Below are positions 24,148 through 34,529 of a stretch of DNA of 64,000 nucleotides, in pieces. Origin of the DNA: Chloranthus sessilifolius (lineage: Eukaryota; Streptophyta; Magnoliopsida; Chloranthales; Chloranthaceae); assembly GCA_021018995.1 (NCBI GenBank), contig CM037589.1:61764101-61828100 (forward strand), given 5' to 3'. How positions within the stretch are numbered: position 1 is the stretch's first letter; every line of letters starts with the position of its first letter. The notes beneath the pieces are model-generated. The model was not told the DNA's origin. It saw nothing but the letters and a program-made list of their open reading frames with translations, and did no database searches. Position numbers and translations under genes: made by a program.

Positions 24148-25890
24148 ACAATATGCAAGCACATAATACGAACCTTACTCTCCTTTTGACCACAAATGAG
24201 CTCTTTAGCACCCGCGAGAAAATGATAAAGTGGGCGCACGATGTTGCTAATAAAGCGGGAATTGTGCTAACGATATAGAGGTCCGATAAGGGATTTCAAG
24301 GATGCAGTGCCAGGGTGAAGTTGGCTTGCGAGAGAGCAGACAACTTTCGTAATCGTAAGAAGGGACAATCAAAGACTCCAGTAACAAGAAACATTTACGA
24401 AAAAGTCAGGTTGTCTGTTCTCATTACAAGGAACGAAGATTAAACAAGAAGGGAAGTCTGTATGAAAGATGGACGTACTTTGCGGAGTTCACAACCACCC
24501 CCCGGGGTAATTTTGGGAAGGTCATTCGTATGCGAGATGGTTGAAAGAAAACGAGAGGGAGGTTTTGAAAGAGATGTCAGTTGTTGGGGTGAAGCCTAGT
24601 CACGTACTGCATAGCATTCGAAAGAAGGATCCAAAAAATTGTATGACGATTCAAACAATGCGAGGCATGCGATGCAGTTGACTGAGAGAGAAGGGAGGAC
24701 TCACCTCCAACAGTTGATGTTCAGGTTTTAAGAAACCAAATACTTATGTTTTCATTATAAAGATCCTACAATAAATGAATTGACTGACATCTTCTTCGCT
24801 CATCCGGATTCGATAAAGCTCGCGAACACCTTCCCTCAAGTATTTGTTTTGGGCTACACATACAAGACGAATAATACGAACTCTCGGTATTGAGCATCAT
24901 CGGAGTGACCTCCACACAAAAAACTTTTATATTAGCTTCGCGTTCATGTCATCTGAGAAAGAGAACGCTTATGTGTAGACATTGCGATCATTCAAATCAC
25001 TTTTCAAGGGAGGCGATCTTCCATCTCTATTCGTCACCGATCGGGAGCAAGCACTCATGAATGCGATCAAAGTTGTTTTTTCATAAGCGAAACACATTTT
25101 ATATGTATGGCACATGCATAATTCATCGGTAGAAGAATATGAAGCTGTGCTAGGTACCTTGGTCCATAGGTATGCAGAGCATTAAAGTATCCTCCACTAT
25201 TTGTATGCCACTTGGATAGAATCGTACAAAGAAAAATTTGTGTCAGCATGGACGAATGAATATATGCATTTTGGTAACACGGCTTCAAACCGAGCGAAGA
25301 GCGCGCATGCTCAGATCAAACGCGAGTTGAGATCCTCGATCGTTGACCTTTTACAATCGTGGGAGAAGATTGATGGCGTTGTTGAGCTACAACTTATACA
25401 CATACGAGCGTCATTTGAGAAAAGTAAATTGAAGAGGGGGCATCATTATTCTTCCAATTTCTACGAGCTCATAGTCGGTCACGTGTCTAGAGTTGCGCTG
25501 AAAATTATTGAAGTAAACAGAGTTACAGTTGAGACGCAACCTGTTATTGAATCTCAGTGCACTCATGTACTGCGCAAGACACATGAGCTTCCTTGCTTGC
25601 ATGAACTCTCTTTGTGGCTATTAGCCGGTGATAGAATTCCTCTTGAATCTATTCATCCATAATGGAAAAAACTCTATCACCTTAAAGTTAGTACATCATC
25701 AAGAAGTATTGAACTGCTAAAATGCTTTCATCGCATATACGAAAGATATGAGAGGTTCGACAGTGCTGTTCAGAACCAAATTTATAGACAGTTGCATGAG
25801 ATGGTAGACCCCACTACGACTTACATGGTCGACCCAAAATTATCGCAGAGTAAACGCGGTAAGCCTAAGGAGAAGGGGAACAAAAAAAAA
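24148..25890 (+). pseudogene. decayed FAR1/MULE-type transposase
   Basis: Translated pieces in shifting frames follow the usual order. First is a FAR1-like N-terminal DNA-binding region (ELFSTREKMIKWAHDVANKA, then ARVKLACERADNFRNRKKGQ, 24190-24370). Next is a central transposase region (SVVGVKPSHVLHSIRKKDPK, about 24570-24640). The C-terminal part is the best preserved, open from 25201 to 25662: YATWIESYKEKFVSAWTNEY, then GNTASNRAKSAHAQIKRELR. Stops and frameshifts occur throughout (for example the stop after GIVLTI near 24280). In the family this enzyme cuts and joins the TIRs. No intact catalytic domain can be read here. Confidence 0.8.
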
Positions 25891-25892
25891 AT

Positions 25893-26523
25893 ATGATGTC
25901 ATCGAAAAGAGATAAATCTGAGTTTGAGCATTTAATAAAAGAAGTTAATATGAAGGAGAAGGCAAAGGAGAAAGGGAAGAAGGCTGCAGTCGTTGAAGTT
26001 TCGAAGCTTCAAGAGAGCCTTGGAATAAAATTATATCTAAAGACACTCCCTGAGTTTGTGTGTCTTATCGTAGCTGAAATCATGGAAGTAACAGCAGATG
26101 GGCACTGCGGGTTTAGAGCTATTGCACACTGGTTACGGATGGGTTACGATGGGTAGAAGATAGTGCGAGCTGATTTATTGGCTAAGTTGACCGCCCGCGC
26201 GAAGAAGTATTTATCGATTTTCAATAGCCAAGAATGAATGAATCAGATATATATACGATTCTCAACTGCTTCACTGACAATGCTCGGAGTACCTACTGAA
26301 TGACTGTGCCAGACATGGGATACCTAATAGCGTCATGCTATCGTACCCCTTTAGTCTTTCTTAGCACCCGGCTTTGTATGATATTTTTTTCATTGTGGAT
26401 AGCAGCAAACACAACGAATAAGGTAATTTACATCGCTCACGTGAACGATTGTTACTTCGTGCCAGTGACCTTGATTAAAGATAGTCTCATTCCATCATCG
26501 ACGACTGTATGGAGGCGCTACTG
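25893..26523 (+). pseudogene. OTU-like cysteine protease domain, left copy
   Basis: Downstream of the transposase a lysine-rich linker leads to VTADGHCGFRAIAHWLRMGY. This is the OTU active-site loop with its Asp and Cys (ADGHC, at 26095-26109). The frame then breaks near 26154. In another frame HVNDCYFVPVTL (about 26439-26475) corresponds to the segment carrying the catalytic His, but Tyr stands where His is expected. OTU domains are a known companion of plant MULE transposases and act as deubiquitinase-type proteases. This copy is broken by stops and by the His to Tyr change. A second, inverted copy is at 28060-28739. Confidence 0.75.
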
Positions 26524-26925
26524 AGATGATTGTACAGCAGGATGGGCGTCTTAGTTCGAGGAACGATCGAAGAACTTTAACTCTGGTAATGATGGTGAAA
26601 AAGTTGTGATTGAAGATTATCTGGTAGTTGACCTCGATCGATAGTTTTTTTATTTGGGGGTAGGGTATATTCATAAAAATGGTGAAAATATTATGATCAT
26701 ACCAACATATTTTTTTATAACTAGTATGAATATAGATACTATGGAATGATACAGAAATGAATAGAAATGAAATTTTTGTTAAAATGTTTATTTTATCTTT
26801 TGCTATTAGTTTTCAATTGATCATTTCCCCAACAATGCCTGATTCATAGCTCTAAGATTCTTTATCCCCGAAATTCTATAACCATGTTGGCTTAATTTTC
26901 CCAACAAGCACTTTAAGGTGATTTA
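26051..26925 (+). repeat. left arm of the MULE-internal inverted repeat
   Basis: About 875 bp, mirrored at 27860-28739 with roughly 90 percent or better identity by eye. It begins inside the OTU domain (TGAGTTTGTG) and ends CACTTTAAGGTGATTTA. Confidence 0.9.
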
Positions 26926-27859
26926 AGGATAGATAAGGTAGGGGGAGCTATTACTTGCACATGAGAAGTTGGCCTTGGCACATAGTTTGAAAGAAAGATT
27001 TGGCAATGGGAGACTTGTCCCTTCAATATGTATCTACCTTATTTGATTTTAAGTCCATATTTTAAAGATTGCATAAAGGTTTCTTTATAGAGTACCTTTA
27101 TTTTCAGCCACCAAATCTTTCCATCCACCCTCATAAGTGGGTGAATGGAAAGAATATGTGGGTGGAAATAAGGTGAGACAGTAGTAATCTTTATTTTCAC
27201 ACCATCTCAAAAAGTATAGAACTCAAAGAGAAAAAGTGTTAGTGATTGTTTGTGTTGTGGTCCTGAAGGTTTGATTGTTTGTGCGTACCCACTGTTAGAT
27301 AACCTTAATTGACAGTGGGTACGCATTGTCAGAGAACAAAAGAGCCCAAAAATATTTTGGTATGACGATGGGCACCCACTGTCATTATAGCATCAATGAC
27401 AGTGGGTACCCACCGTCAGGTTCAAAATTTTGGTCTGATGGTGGGCACCCATTATCAGGTTGTACAACCTGGCAGCAGATCCCCACTGTTAAGGCATCAG
27501 AGTTTGAATCCCACTGTGGGTGCCCACCGTCAAGCAAAAATTTTGAACCTGACGGTGGGTACCCACTGTCATTTTAGCCAATGTGACAGTGGATGCCCAT
27601 CGTCACATTACTATTTTTTTCAAAAAGAAATTTGTATGATGGTGGGTCCCACTGTCAAGTTGAACACGCTGACAGCAGGCCCCCTCCGTGAAGGCATCAG
27701 AGTTTGAATCCCAGTGGGATTCAAACTCTGATGCCTTAACGGTGGGGATCTGCTGTCAGGTTGTACAACCTGATAGTGGGTCTGACGGTGGGTACCCACT
27801 GTCATTAATGCTATCTAACAGTGGGTGCCCACCATCACACCCACAACAAGCAAATTTAT
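26926..27859. repeat. spacer of the inverted repeat, with a palindrome-rich core
   Basis: This 934-bp spacer starts with a TIR-like mini-element (27090-27177). Then at 27290-27840 it holds a cluster of near-palindromes built on GACAGTGGGTACCCACTGTC and variants; I count at least eight occurrences. One is a long local palindrome with arms GGCATCAGAGTTTGAATCCC and its exact complement (27691-27733, 3-bp centre). Open frames across this core only translate the repeats. Confidence 0.85.
27090..27177. mobile_element. 88-bp miniature with MULE-like TIRs
   Basis: The left half, GAGTACCTTTATTTTCAGCC followed by a CATCCACCC-ending stretch, copies the outer TIR of the host MULE. The right half is its inverse, ending GGTGGAAATAAGGTGAG. 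The two TIRs lie almost back to back. Confidence 0.7.
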
Positions 27860-28739
27860 TAAATCACCTTAAAGTGCTTGTTGGGAAAATTGAGCTAACA
27901 TGGAGCAACATGGATATAGAATTTCGAGAATAAATAATCTTAGAGCCATGAATCAGGCATTGTTGGGGAAATGATCAATTGAAAACTAATAGCAAAAGAT
28001 AAAATAAACACTTTAACAAAAATTTCATTTCTATTCATTTCTGTATCATTCCATAGTATCTATATTCATATCAGTTACAAAAAAATATGTTGGTATGATC
28101 ATAATATTTTTTATCATTTTTATGAATATACCCTACCCCCAAATAAAAAACTATCGATCGAGGTCAACCACCGGATAATCTTCAGTCACAACTTTTTCAC
28201 CATCATTGCCATAGTTGAAGTTCTTCGATCGTTCATCGAACTGAGACGCCCATCCTGCTGCACAATCATCTCAGTAGCGCCTCTATACAGTCGTCGATAA
28301 TGGAATGAGACTATCTTTAATCAAGGTCACTGGCACGAAGTGACAATCGTTCACGTGAGCGATGTAAATCACCTTATTCGTTGTGTCTGTTGTTGTCCAT
28401 AATGAAAAAAATGTCATACAAAGTCGGGTGCTAAGAAGGACGGGTACGATAGCATGATGCTATTAGGTACCCCATATCCGGCACAGTCATTCAGTAGGCA
28501 CTCCGAGCATTGTCAGTGAAGCAGTTGAGGATCGTATATATATCTGATTCATTTATTCTTGGCTATCGAAAATCAATAAATACTTCTTCGCATGAGAGGT
28601 CAACTCAGCTAATAAATCAGCTCGCACTATCTTCTACCAATCGTAACCCATCCGTAACCAATGTGCAACAGCTCTAAACCTGTAGTACCCATCTGCCGTT
28701 ACTTCCGTGATATCAGCTATGATAGGACGCACAAACTCA
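27860..28739 (-). repeat. right arm of the MULE-internal inverted repeat, with OTU right copy
   Basis: Inverted copy of 26051-26925. On the minus strand it carries the OTU segments again. The His segment is intact, HVNDCHFVPVT (about 28330-28360). The active-site loop has decayed to ADGYYRFRA (about 28675-28700), losing the Cys. It is interrupted by stops and is a pseudogene. Confidence 0.85.
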
Positions 28740-29630
28740 GATCCTTTGACGGTATGGGCTCATTGTCGGGTTGTACAACAACCCGCTGAGTGCTGCCGTC
28801 AAATTAACAAAAAGCAAATTTTTTTTTATTTTTTTTTCGTGATTATATTCAATCACTGCCCACATTGTTAAGGATTTATTTGATTAAATCTTTTTTGTTT
28901 TGGTTTAATCCTGTGGATGTCATTCTTTGTTCAATCATGTGGATGCCATTTTTTTTACACAAAAATCTTTGAATTGTATTTTATTTTTTTATATTTTTTG
29001 TGAAATTCAAACAAACCCTCAGGACCACATCAGAATTTGTTTGGTCCTCACACCACTAATATTTTTTTTGTTATGAATAATTTCTTTTACCAATCACACA
29101 CTCACTCGGTTAATTTGATTATGAACCTGAATTGTGCTATTTTTTTTGCACAAGAATCTTTAAATCATGGACTAAAAATCATAGAAGGATGTCCAGTTCC
29201 TTCTCCAGCTCCTTCAGTCACCCATCAGTACACTGTATGGGTGAGTGAAAGAGCTAGAGAAGGAACTCAAGCTATAAAGCGGTGGGCACCCATTTAATAA
29301 GGGTCTATTTGTACACACATGAGAATTTTTCATCATCCAACAATGTCTATATACATCTTTGATGAGCTACAAGTTGATGGGCACCAATTTCATTTCAACA
29401 GATACTAACTAAAATTAAAAAGTGATGGACATTTGATATTTTGGGATCAAACAATCATATATATACATATAATCTAAACATTGTCTTCATTTACATAAAA
29501 AATTATATCTTCAAGCAATATACAAAAAATTGATATCTTGAAGCCCTAACACTCCAACTTTCAAAATTTATATATACATATACAAAAAAGACTCTACATC
29601 CCATAACACTCTAACCTTTCACTCCAAGTT
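28740..29630. other. MULE interior between OTU and PMD parts
   Basis: T-rich sequence without coding potential. A palindromic fragment like the core (GGGTTGTACAACAACCC, about 28768) and a 73-bp hairpin at 29195-29267 lie here. Confidence 0.6.
29195..29267. repeat. 73-bp hairpin
   Basis: AGTTCCTTCTCCAGCTCC at the left pairs with GAGCTAGAGAAGGAACT at the right. About 31-bp arms have four mismatches and an 11-base loop. It resembles a small MITE or a microRNA-like foldback; nothing shows expression. Confidence 0.7.
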
Positions 29631-31687
29631 TTACTTCAGTAGACTTCTTTTCCGTGGAAGATTTCGGCGTGTGACTCTCGGACTTTGAGTAGCAGTCTCT
29701 GAGGAGGGCAAATAGTCGAATCGGAGCTCATCGCGCATCATCTTCATGACCTCGATCAAGTACCTAGGGTCTTGATTTGTACCAACAGCTATCAAATCCT
29801 CTAATAATATCAACGCCCTATCTCTGTAATGTCGCTACATTCAAAATGAGCATTAAACATTATATAGATTTTCGTATATGGTAGCAGTTTTAAATGAGAG
29901 ACATCATAATAACACAAATAAGTACCCATCCCTTCGAGGCATCATCGACATCGTTTCTACTTTGAACATCATCTCTACTTTGGGATGACCTCAAGCTCTT
30001 GCAGTGGTTGGGGTCCACGATGTACAAATGAGAGAACTTCTTGTACCACTTCATATAATCCTCCATAGTGGCCCCACTAAACGTTAGATCACCGTGATCC
30101 TCAACAGATAATTGGTGACTGCGATGACGTTCAAAGTTCTCCAGAGGAGCTCGATAGAATACAATATATGCCTTCATAGTGCTCCCTCTAATGCTCCCTT
30201 CTGCAGGTGCTATGGGTGTCAGGGGGATTGATTGCACGTGTCCCAACTGTCTCAACACCCGCTCTGGGTAATACGGCTCAACGATGTCAAAACAGAACAA
30301 ACATCCGGTGTAAAACACCGTAGGAGTAAATGAAAATTCCGATCTAATCTTACAATATAGATCCCAAAAAACTTGTACCAGAGAGAGAGAGTTATTACAA
30401 TTATATAGGTTCACGTAAAATAACTAATTATGATAATACCTTATCCATTCGTAAGTCATCCAATGTTTCACGTAAAAAAACCAACTTTGATTTGGGATGC
30501 GCGGGTTGACTTAAAGGTTGCTGCCATCTAAATGCCAAAGGCAAGTTATCAAAAGACTTTTGTATAAGCGTTGGACGTTTAAGACCTAGGTGTTTGTAGC
30601 TCCATGCCTGAAAATATAAAATATATAGATTAACAGTAACACACACACCAACTATTTATTAAATATTAGAAACGTAATTTAGTAAGACATTACTATGCGA
30701 ATTTATTTAGTATACCTCAACCAACGTAAGCAACCCAAAAATTTGCGCAACTTTTTTTCCTGATGCAATGTCGAGCTGCCTATAAAGATAAGCAAGTGCA
30801 GCTAGTCCCCATGCATTGTTCCCAATGGTCTTCAAATAGACCAACACCTTTACTTACCGAGCCGGCACCATACTACCTGATTTATCGGCAAGGATTGTGC
30901 AGCCTAACAGATAAAGAATATATCCCCTCGTAGCACAATCAATCTAATCATCAGATGCATTATCAGGTATCTGGCTCAAACGAAGACGCAACTATTCCAA
31001 GCGAAAAGTTTTTCCCTTGCATCCTTTGTGATTTAATTCGTCTATCACATCGTCAGCACCAATACCAAATGCTTGAACACATATAGTCACTAATTCAGCT
31101 GTAGTGTAAGGGCTTGCAACAATTGCCTTGCCGACTACAAAAAAGCCAATGAGATGCTTCACGTTGTCAAGAGTAATAGTCATCTCACCGGTAACGAAAT
31201 GAAATGTATTTGTCTTAGGGTGCCATCTCTCAACCAAGGCAGACACTAAGACACAATTGATGGTCCTGAATACAACCCTAGACAACAACCAAAATCATGC
31301 CTTCTTGATCCTACTTTTAAATTTGCGGGACATTTTAACAATGGACCAGGCATCGAGTTTGGTTGTATGTTAGATGTAACGAAGTGTTTCTCAATCCTAT
31401 ATCAGCCAACAACAAAATTAGTAAGATATTTGTGTTTATGTATACATATTTTAAATGAAAAATAAATGCATTACATTAATTGAATGTTGTTTCTTATTTA
31501 CTTTGTTAACCTATAGATTGCGGGCAACATAGTTTCTATACCATCGTAGAACCGAAGTGTCCGTAGGGCCTCCAGAAAATGGTGTCATATTATCCTCGAC
31601 TCTAGTTTGGGCTAGCTCTACGTCAACCTCTTTAATTTTCCTCTTCTTTTTCGGAACTTGAGTTCCTTCTTCGCCTTCAATTATCTC
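29631..31687 (-). pseudogene. plant mobile domain (PMD, MAIN-like) gene carried by the MULE
   Basis: Minus-strand exons read in PMD order. They are GGPTDTSVLRWYRNYVARNL (about 31520-31580), SALVERWHPKTNTFHFVTGE with MTITLDNVKHLIG (31180-31250), RGYILYLLGCTILADKSGSM (about 30880-30940), AWGLAALAYLYRQLDIASGK (about 30750-30810), AWSYKHLGLKRPTL (30560-30612), and a C-terminal part (29890-30378, 29631-29813) ending PRVTRRNLPRKRSLLK. PMD proteins occur both as host MAIN/MAIL factors in silencing and genome stability and as passengers of transposons; the setting here is the second. The gene is dead: in-frame stops stand at 31295-31297 and near 30946, and a stop separates it from the acidic N-terminal region. 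Confidence 0.8.
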
Positions 31688-32467
31688 TTACACCCTCTCG
31701 GCTCTCTCGCCTTTAGCCACTCTCTCCTCCACCCTTTGAGCTCCCTCACCTTCACCCACTTCCGCTCTCTCCTCCACCCTTTGAGCTCCCTCACCTTCAC
31801 CCACTTCCGCTCTCTCCTCCACCCTCTTATCTCCCTCTCCTTCACCCACTCTCTCCTCTACCCTTTGAGCTCCCTCACCTTCCGCCACTTTTTCCACCCT
31901 TTGAGCTCCCTCACCTTCACCCACTTCCGCTCTCTCCTCCATCCTCTTATCTCCCTCTCCTTCACCCACTCTCTCCTCCACCCTTTGAGCTCCCTCACCT
32001 TCCGCCACTTTTTCCACCCTTTGAGCTCTCTCACCTTCACCCACTCTCTCCTCCACCCTCTTAGCTCCCTTACCTTCGCCCACTTCGACTCTCTGCTCCA
32101 CCCTCTCAACTCCCTCACCTTCACCTAGTTTCACTCTCTCACCTTCACCCTTTACTGCCGCATCATCCACTCTCCCCTCTCCAGTAATTTCTTCCACAAT
32201 CCTCTCTACTGCTATGGATTCCACTCTCCCCTCTCCAATAATTTTTTCCACCCTCCCCTCTCCAATAGTTTCTTCCACCCTCCCCTCTACTGTCTTATCA
32301 TCCACACTCCCCTCTGGAATAACCTCTTCTTTCATCCCTTCTACCACACTCCATTCTACTGCCTTATCATCCACACTCCCCTCTAGAATAGCTTCTTCCC
32401 CCATCCCTTCTACCACACTCCCCTCCTCTACTCTCTTTTTTCTACTCTCACTTCTAATATTGTCCAT
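31688..32467 (-). pseudogene. acidic repeat region, N-terminal extension of the PMD gene
   Basis: A 259-codon open frame from ATG 32467 to a TAA at 31690-31688. The second half is tandem repeats of units like VGEGEGAQRVEERAE and KVAEGEGAQRVEERV, very rich in Glu, Gly, Val and Arg. The first half repeats EGSVVEGM and EEVIPEGSVDD types. Reading through the single TAA stays in frame with the PMD start. A basic stretch, PKKKRKI (31634-31654), follows, which resembles a nuclear localisation signal. I infer one former protein. No function can be assigned to the repeat itself. Confidence 0.6.
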
Positions 32468-33299
32468 TCACTCAATTTTAGATATAACTGTCACTGCAGC
32501 TTCAACAGCTATTGCTAAATTATCAGAATTATCAACAGTAATTTCAGAATCTAAAGTCCTCTCTTCATATGCTCCTTCGATTCAGGCTTTTGTAAGCCTT
32601 CTTCTATAGGAAGTCGTAGGCCATTTACGAAAATCATCCATTTTTCACTCCGACTATCAATTTGTACATACATCATCGATGATTAGTTTGGAACCACAAC
32701 AAGCAGTGAGTACTTTTAAATCCACCAAATAATTATTTGAGTTCACCCACATAGATTTCGTTGAACTCAAAGATATGGTTGGTGGATTTAAATGTGCTCA
32801 AAATATTAAAAAAATTAAATATGTTGAACAATCAACGAACCCTATAAAGAACTTCAATGACGTGAATATTATATAAAATAAATTGAAAATACCTAGAATC
32901 GTTGCTCCACAAACCCTAACAATATGAACTGAGAGTGTTTCTTCATCGCTCTTCAAATCACAGTCTTTGTCCTTCCACACGTTCTTACACTGCCTGAGGG
33001 ATCTCAATGAATCCGACGGCTTTGGAGGAATCAAGTTCAAAAATATCCTACAAACCCTTCCTCACCTTGCGCAGCGCAAGAAGAAGATGGGGGAAAACAC
33101 CCACAGTGATTTGAGGGTTGATTTGAAGGGCCTCAGATGAAAGAAGTTCAAAAATGGCGCAACGCGGGAAGAAGCTTAGGGAAGACGATGTGGGTGTATG
33201 GCAAAAGAGAACTGTGGGTGCACTGAACCATTTGAAAAGTGTTTTGAATATGTGGATAGACAAAAAGATTTTAATTGCTTAAAACGTGCACCCACTTAT
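32468..33299. other. MULE right subterminal region
   Basis: Region upstream of the PMD gene on the minus strand. A short minus-strand coding-like segment around 32880-33040 ends at a GT donor (CTAG|GTATTTTC, read on minus near 32895) and may be a leader exon. Not otherwise recognised. Confidence 0.4.
32707..32798. repeat. imperfect hairpin with TTTAAATCCACCAA arms
   Basis: TTTAAATCCACCAA near 32717 pairs with TTGGTGGATTTAAA ending at about 32790. The inner segments 'tgagttca' and 'tgaactca' also pair. Probably a small nested MITE within the MULE. Confidence 0.6.
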
Positions 33300-33339
33300 G
33301 TGGGTGGATCGAAAGAATCCATGGGTGAAAATAAAGGTA

Positions 33340-33342
<3 letters not shown>
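33300..33342 (-). repeat. MULE right terminal inverted repeat
   Basis: Inverse of 22903-22945, ending GGGTGAAAATAAAGGTACTC at 33342. A (AT)n tract follows directly. Confidence 0.9.

Positions 33343-33398
<56 letters not shown>
33343..33398. repeat. (AT)n microsatellite between the MULE and family A
   Basis: Pure AT tract. The MULE ends at its left edge and a family A element begins at its right edge. Confidence 0.97.
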
Positions 33399-33401
<3 letters not shown>

Positions 33402-34344
33402 GGTCAGGGATATGTGCCCGGGCATAGAAATATTTCTACGCCAATTAATATGAGCGCGACACGTAGCTCTCTTTTTGTAAAGTGATGGATGACATTGGGA
33501 CCACATTACTAATTAGAGTTACACTTTTAAAATATTTTAAAAGCTAAATACCCTTCCAGCCGTCATTCTTGACTTTTTTAAAGTCTCTTTCTTCTCTCCA
33601 TTTTTCTAAGAAAATGTCAGACTTACTTTTTCAGATATATTTTACTCAAAAATATGGCGCCCCATAGCGAAGCGCCGGCACTCCGAAAACTAAGCGTCGG
33701 CACCCTGATACGAAGCGTTGGCACTCCGGTGGCAAAGCGCTAGCACACAAGCGCCACGATGCTAGCTCATGCGCCTCGTTTTAGAGTGTCGACGCTTCAT
33801 TTTAGGGGAGCCGGCGGTTCAATTATTTTTTTTATTTTTAATCGAAGCGTCGACACCTTGTTATCAAAGCGCTGGCGCCTTGTTTTTAGGGCGTCGGCGC
33901 TTCAATAAAAAAACTAATAATTAAAAAAAAAAATTATCGAAGCGCCGACGCTCCATTTTTTTTAGCGAAGTGTTGGCTCCTCGGCGCCAGAGTGTTAGCG
34001 CCTCACTATCAGGGTGCAAGCGCTTCGTTGTTGAGGTGCTAGTGCTTCGCAACCGGACGCTCATATTTTTTTAGTAAAATGTACTTGAAAAAGTAAGTCT
34101 GACACTTTCTTAGAAAAAGAGAGATAAGAGAAAGAAAAGAAAGAAACTTTAAAAAAACTTCTAAAAAAGTAAAAAATAACAGCTGGAAGAGATTTAGCTT
34201 TTAAAATATTTTAAAAGTATAACTCTAATTACTATTGTGGTCCCAATTTCACTCATCACTTCACAAAAAGAGAGCTACGTATCGTGCCCGTATCAATTGA
34301 CGTAGAGATATCTCTACGCCTGGACGGATTTTCCCCTTTCCCTC
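33399..34344. mobile_element. family A long-inverted-repeat element, complete copy
   Basis: 946 bp with arms of about 270 bp (33399-33665 and 34058-34344). Outer blocks: GAGGGTCAGGGATATGTGCC at the left; the right end, inverted, reads GAGGGAAAGGGGAAAATCCG. Internal shared blocks are AGCTCTCTTTTTGT, 'acttttaaaatattttaaaag' and 'gtgtcagacttactttttca'. The middle (33660-34055) is a degenerate array of about 21-bp GC-rich units such as GAAGCGTCGGCACTCC and AGCGCTAGCAC, many self-complementary. (AT)n flanks both sides; a 9-bp TATATATAT duplication is compatible. There is no coding frame, so it is non-autonomous; a relation to MULEs is possible but unproven. Confidence 0.85.
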
Positions 34345-34529
34345 TATATATATATATACATACGCCCATGAGTGACATATGAGGCCTTGTTGGGAAAGTA
34401 TTGTCTACGAGATTGGCTGTTACAATGAGACTTTCTGCTTGGATCGATCATTGATTGCTACAAGAGGTAAGCCTGTTTACTATTCTTGTTAATTAATTTG
34501 TGTAATCACCTTGGCATCTATCTCTCTAA
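34345..34529. other. short unassigned segment
   Basis: Possible exon-like stretch near 34370-34466, ending CAAGAG|GTAAGCC. No family recognised; not called as a gene. Confidence 0.3.

Larger units (their letters stand above)
22903..33342. mobile_element. 10.4-kb Mutator-like element (MULE) carrying transposase, OTU and PMD sequence
   Basis: The outer ends are inverted repeats of about 43 bp: GAGTACCTTTATTTTCACCC at 22903, mirrored at 33342. They differ at about one position over the first 42. The 9 bases outside each end are ATATATATA, the 9-bp duplication length of MULEs, though (TA)n flanks make this weak. From left to right the element holds a short first exon, a decayed FAR1-type transposase, an OTU-like domain, a large internal inverted repeat with a palindrome-rich core, and a minus-strand PMD gene. 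Every coding part is interrupted, so the copy cannot move by its own product. The GC content and the coding density differ little from the surroundings. Confidence 0.85.

Noticed and set aside
27326-27933. Several overlapping frames on both strands
   Set aside because: They translate the palindromic repeats, as expected when a repeat reads open on both strands.
31658-32128. Plus-strand Ser/Leu/His-rich frame of 156 codons, and 32214-32609
   Set aside because: Antisense of the acidic repeat frame on minus, which joins the PMD gene in frame.
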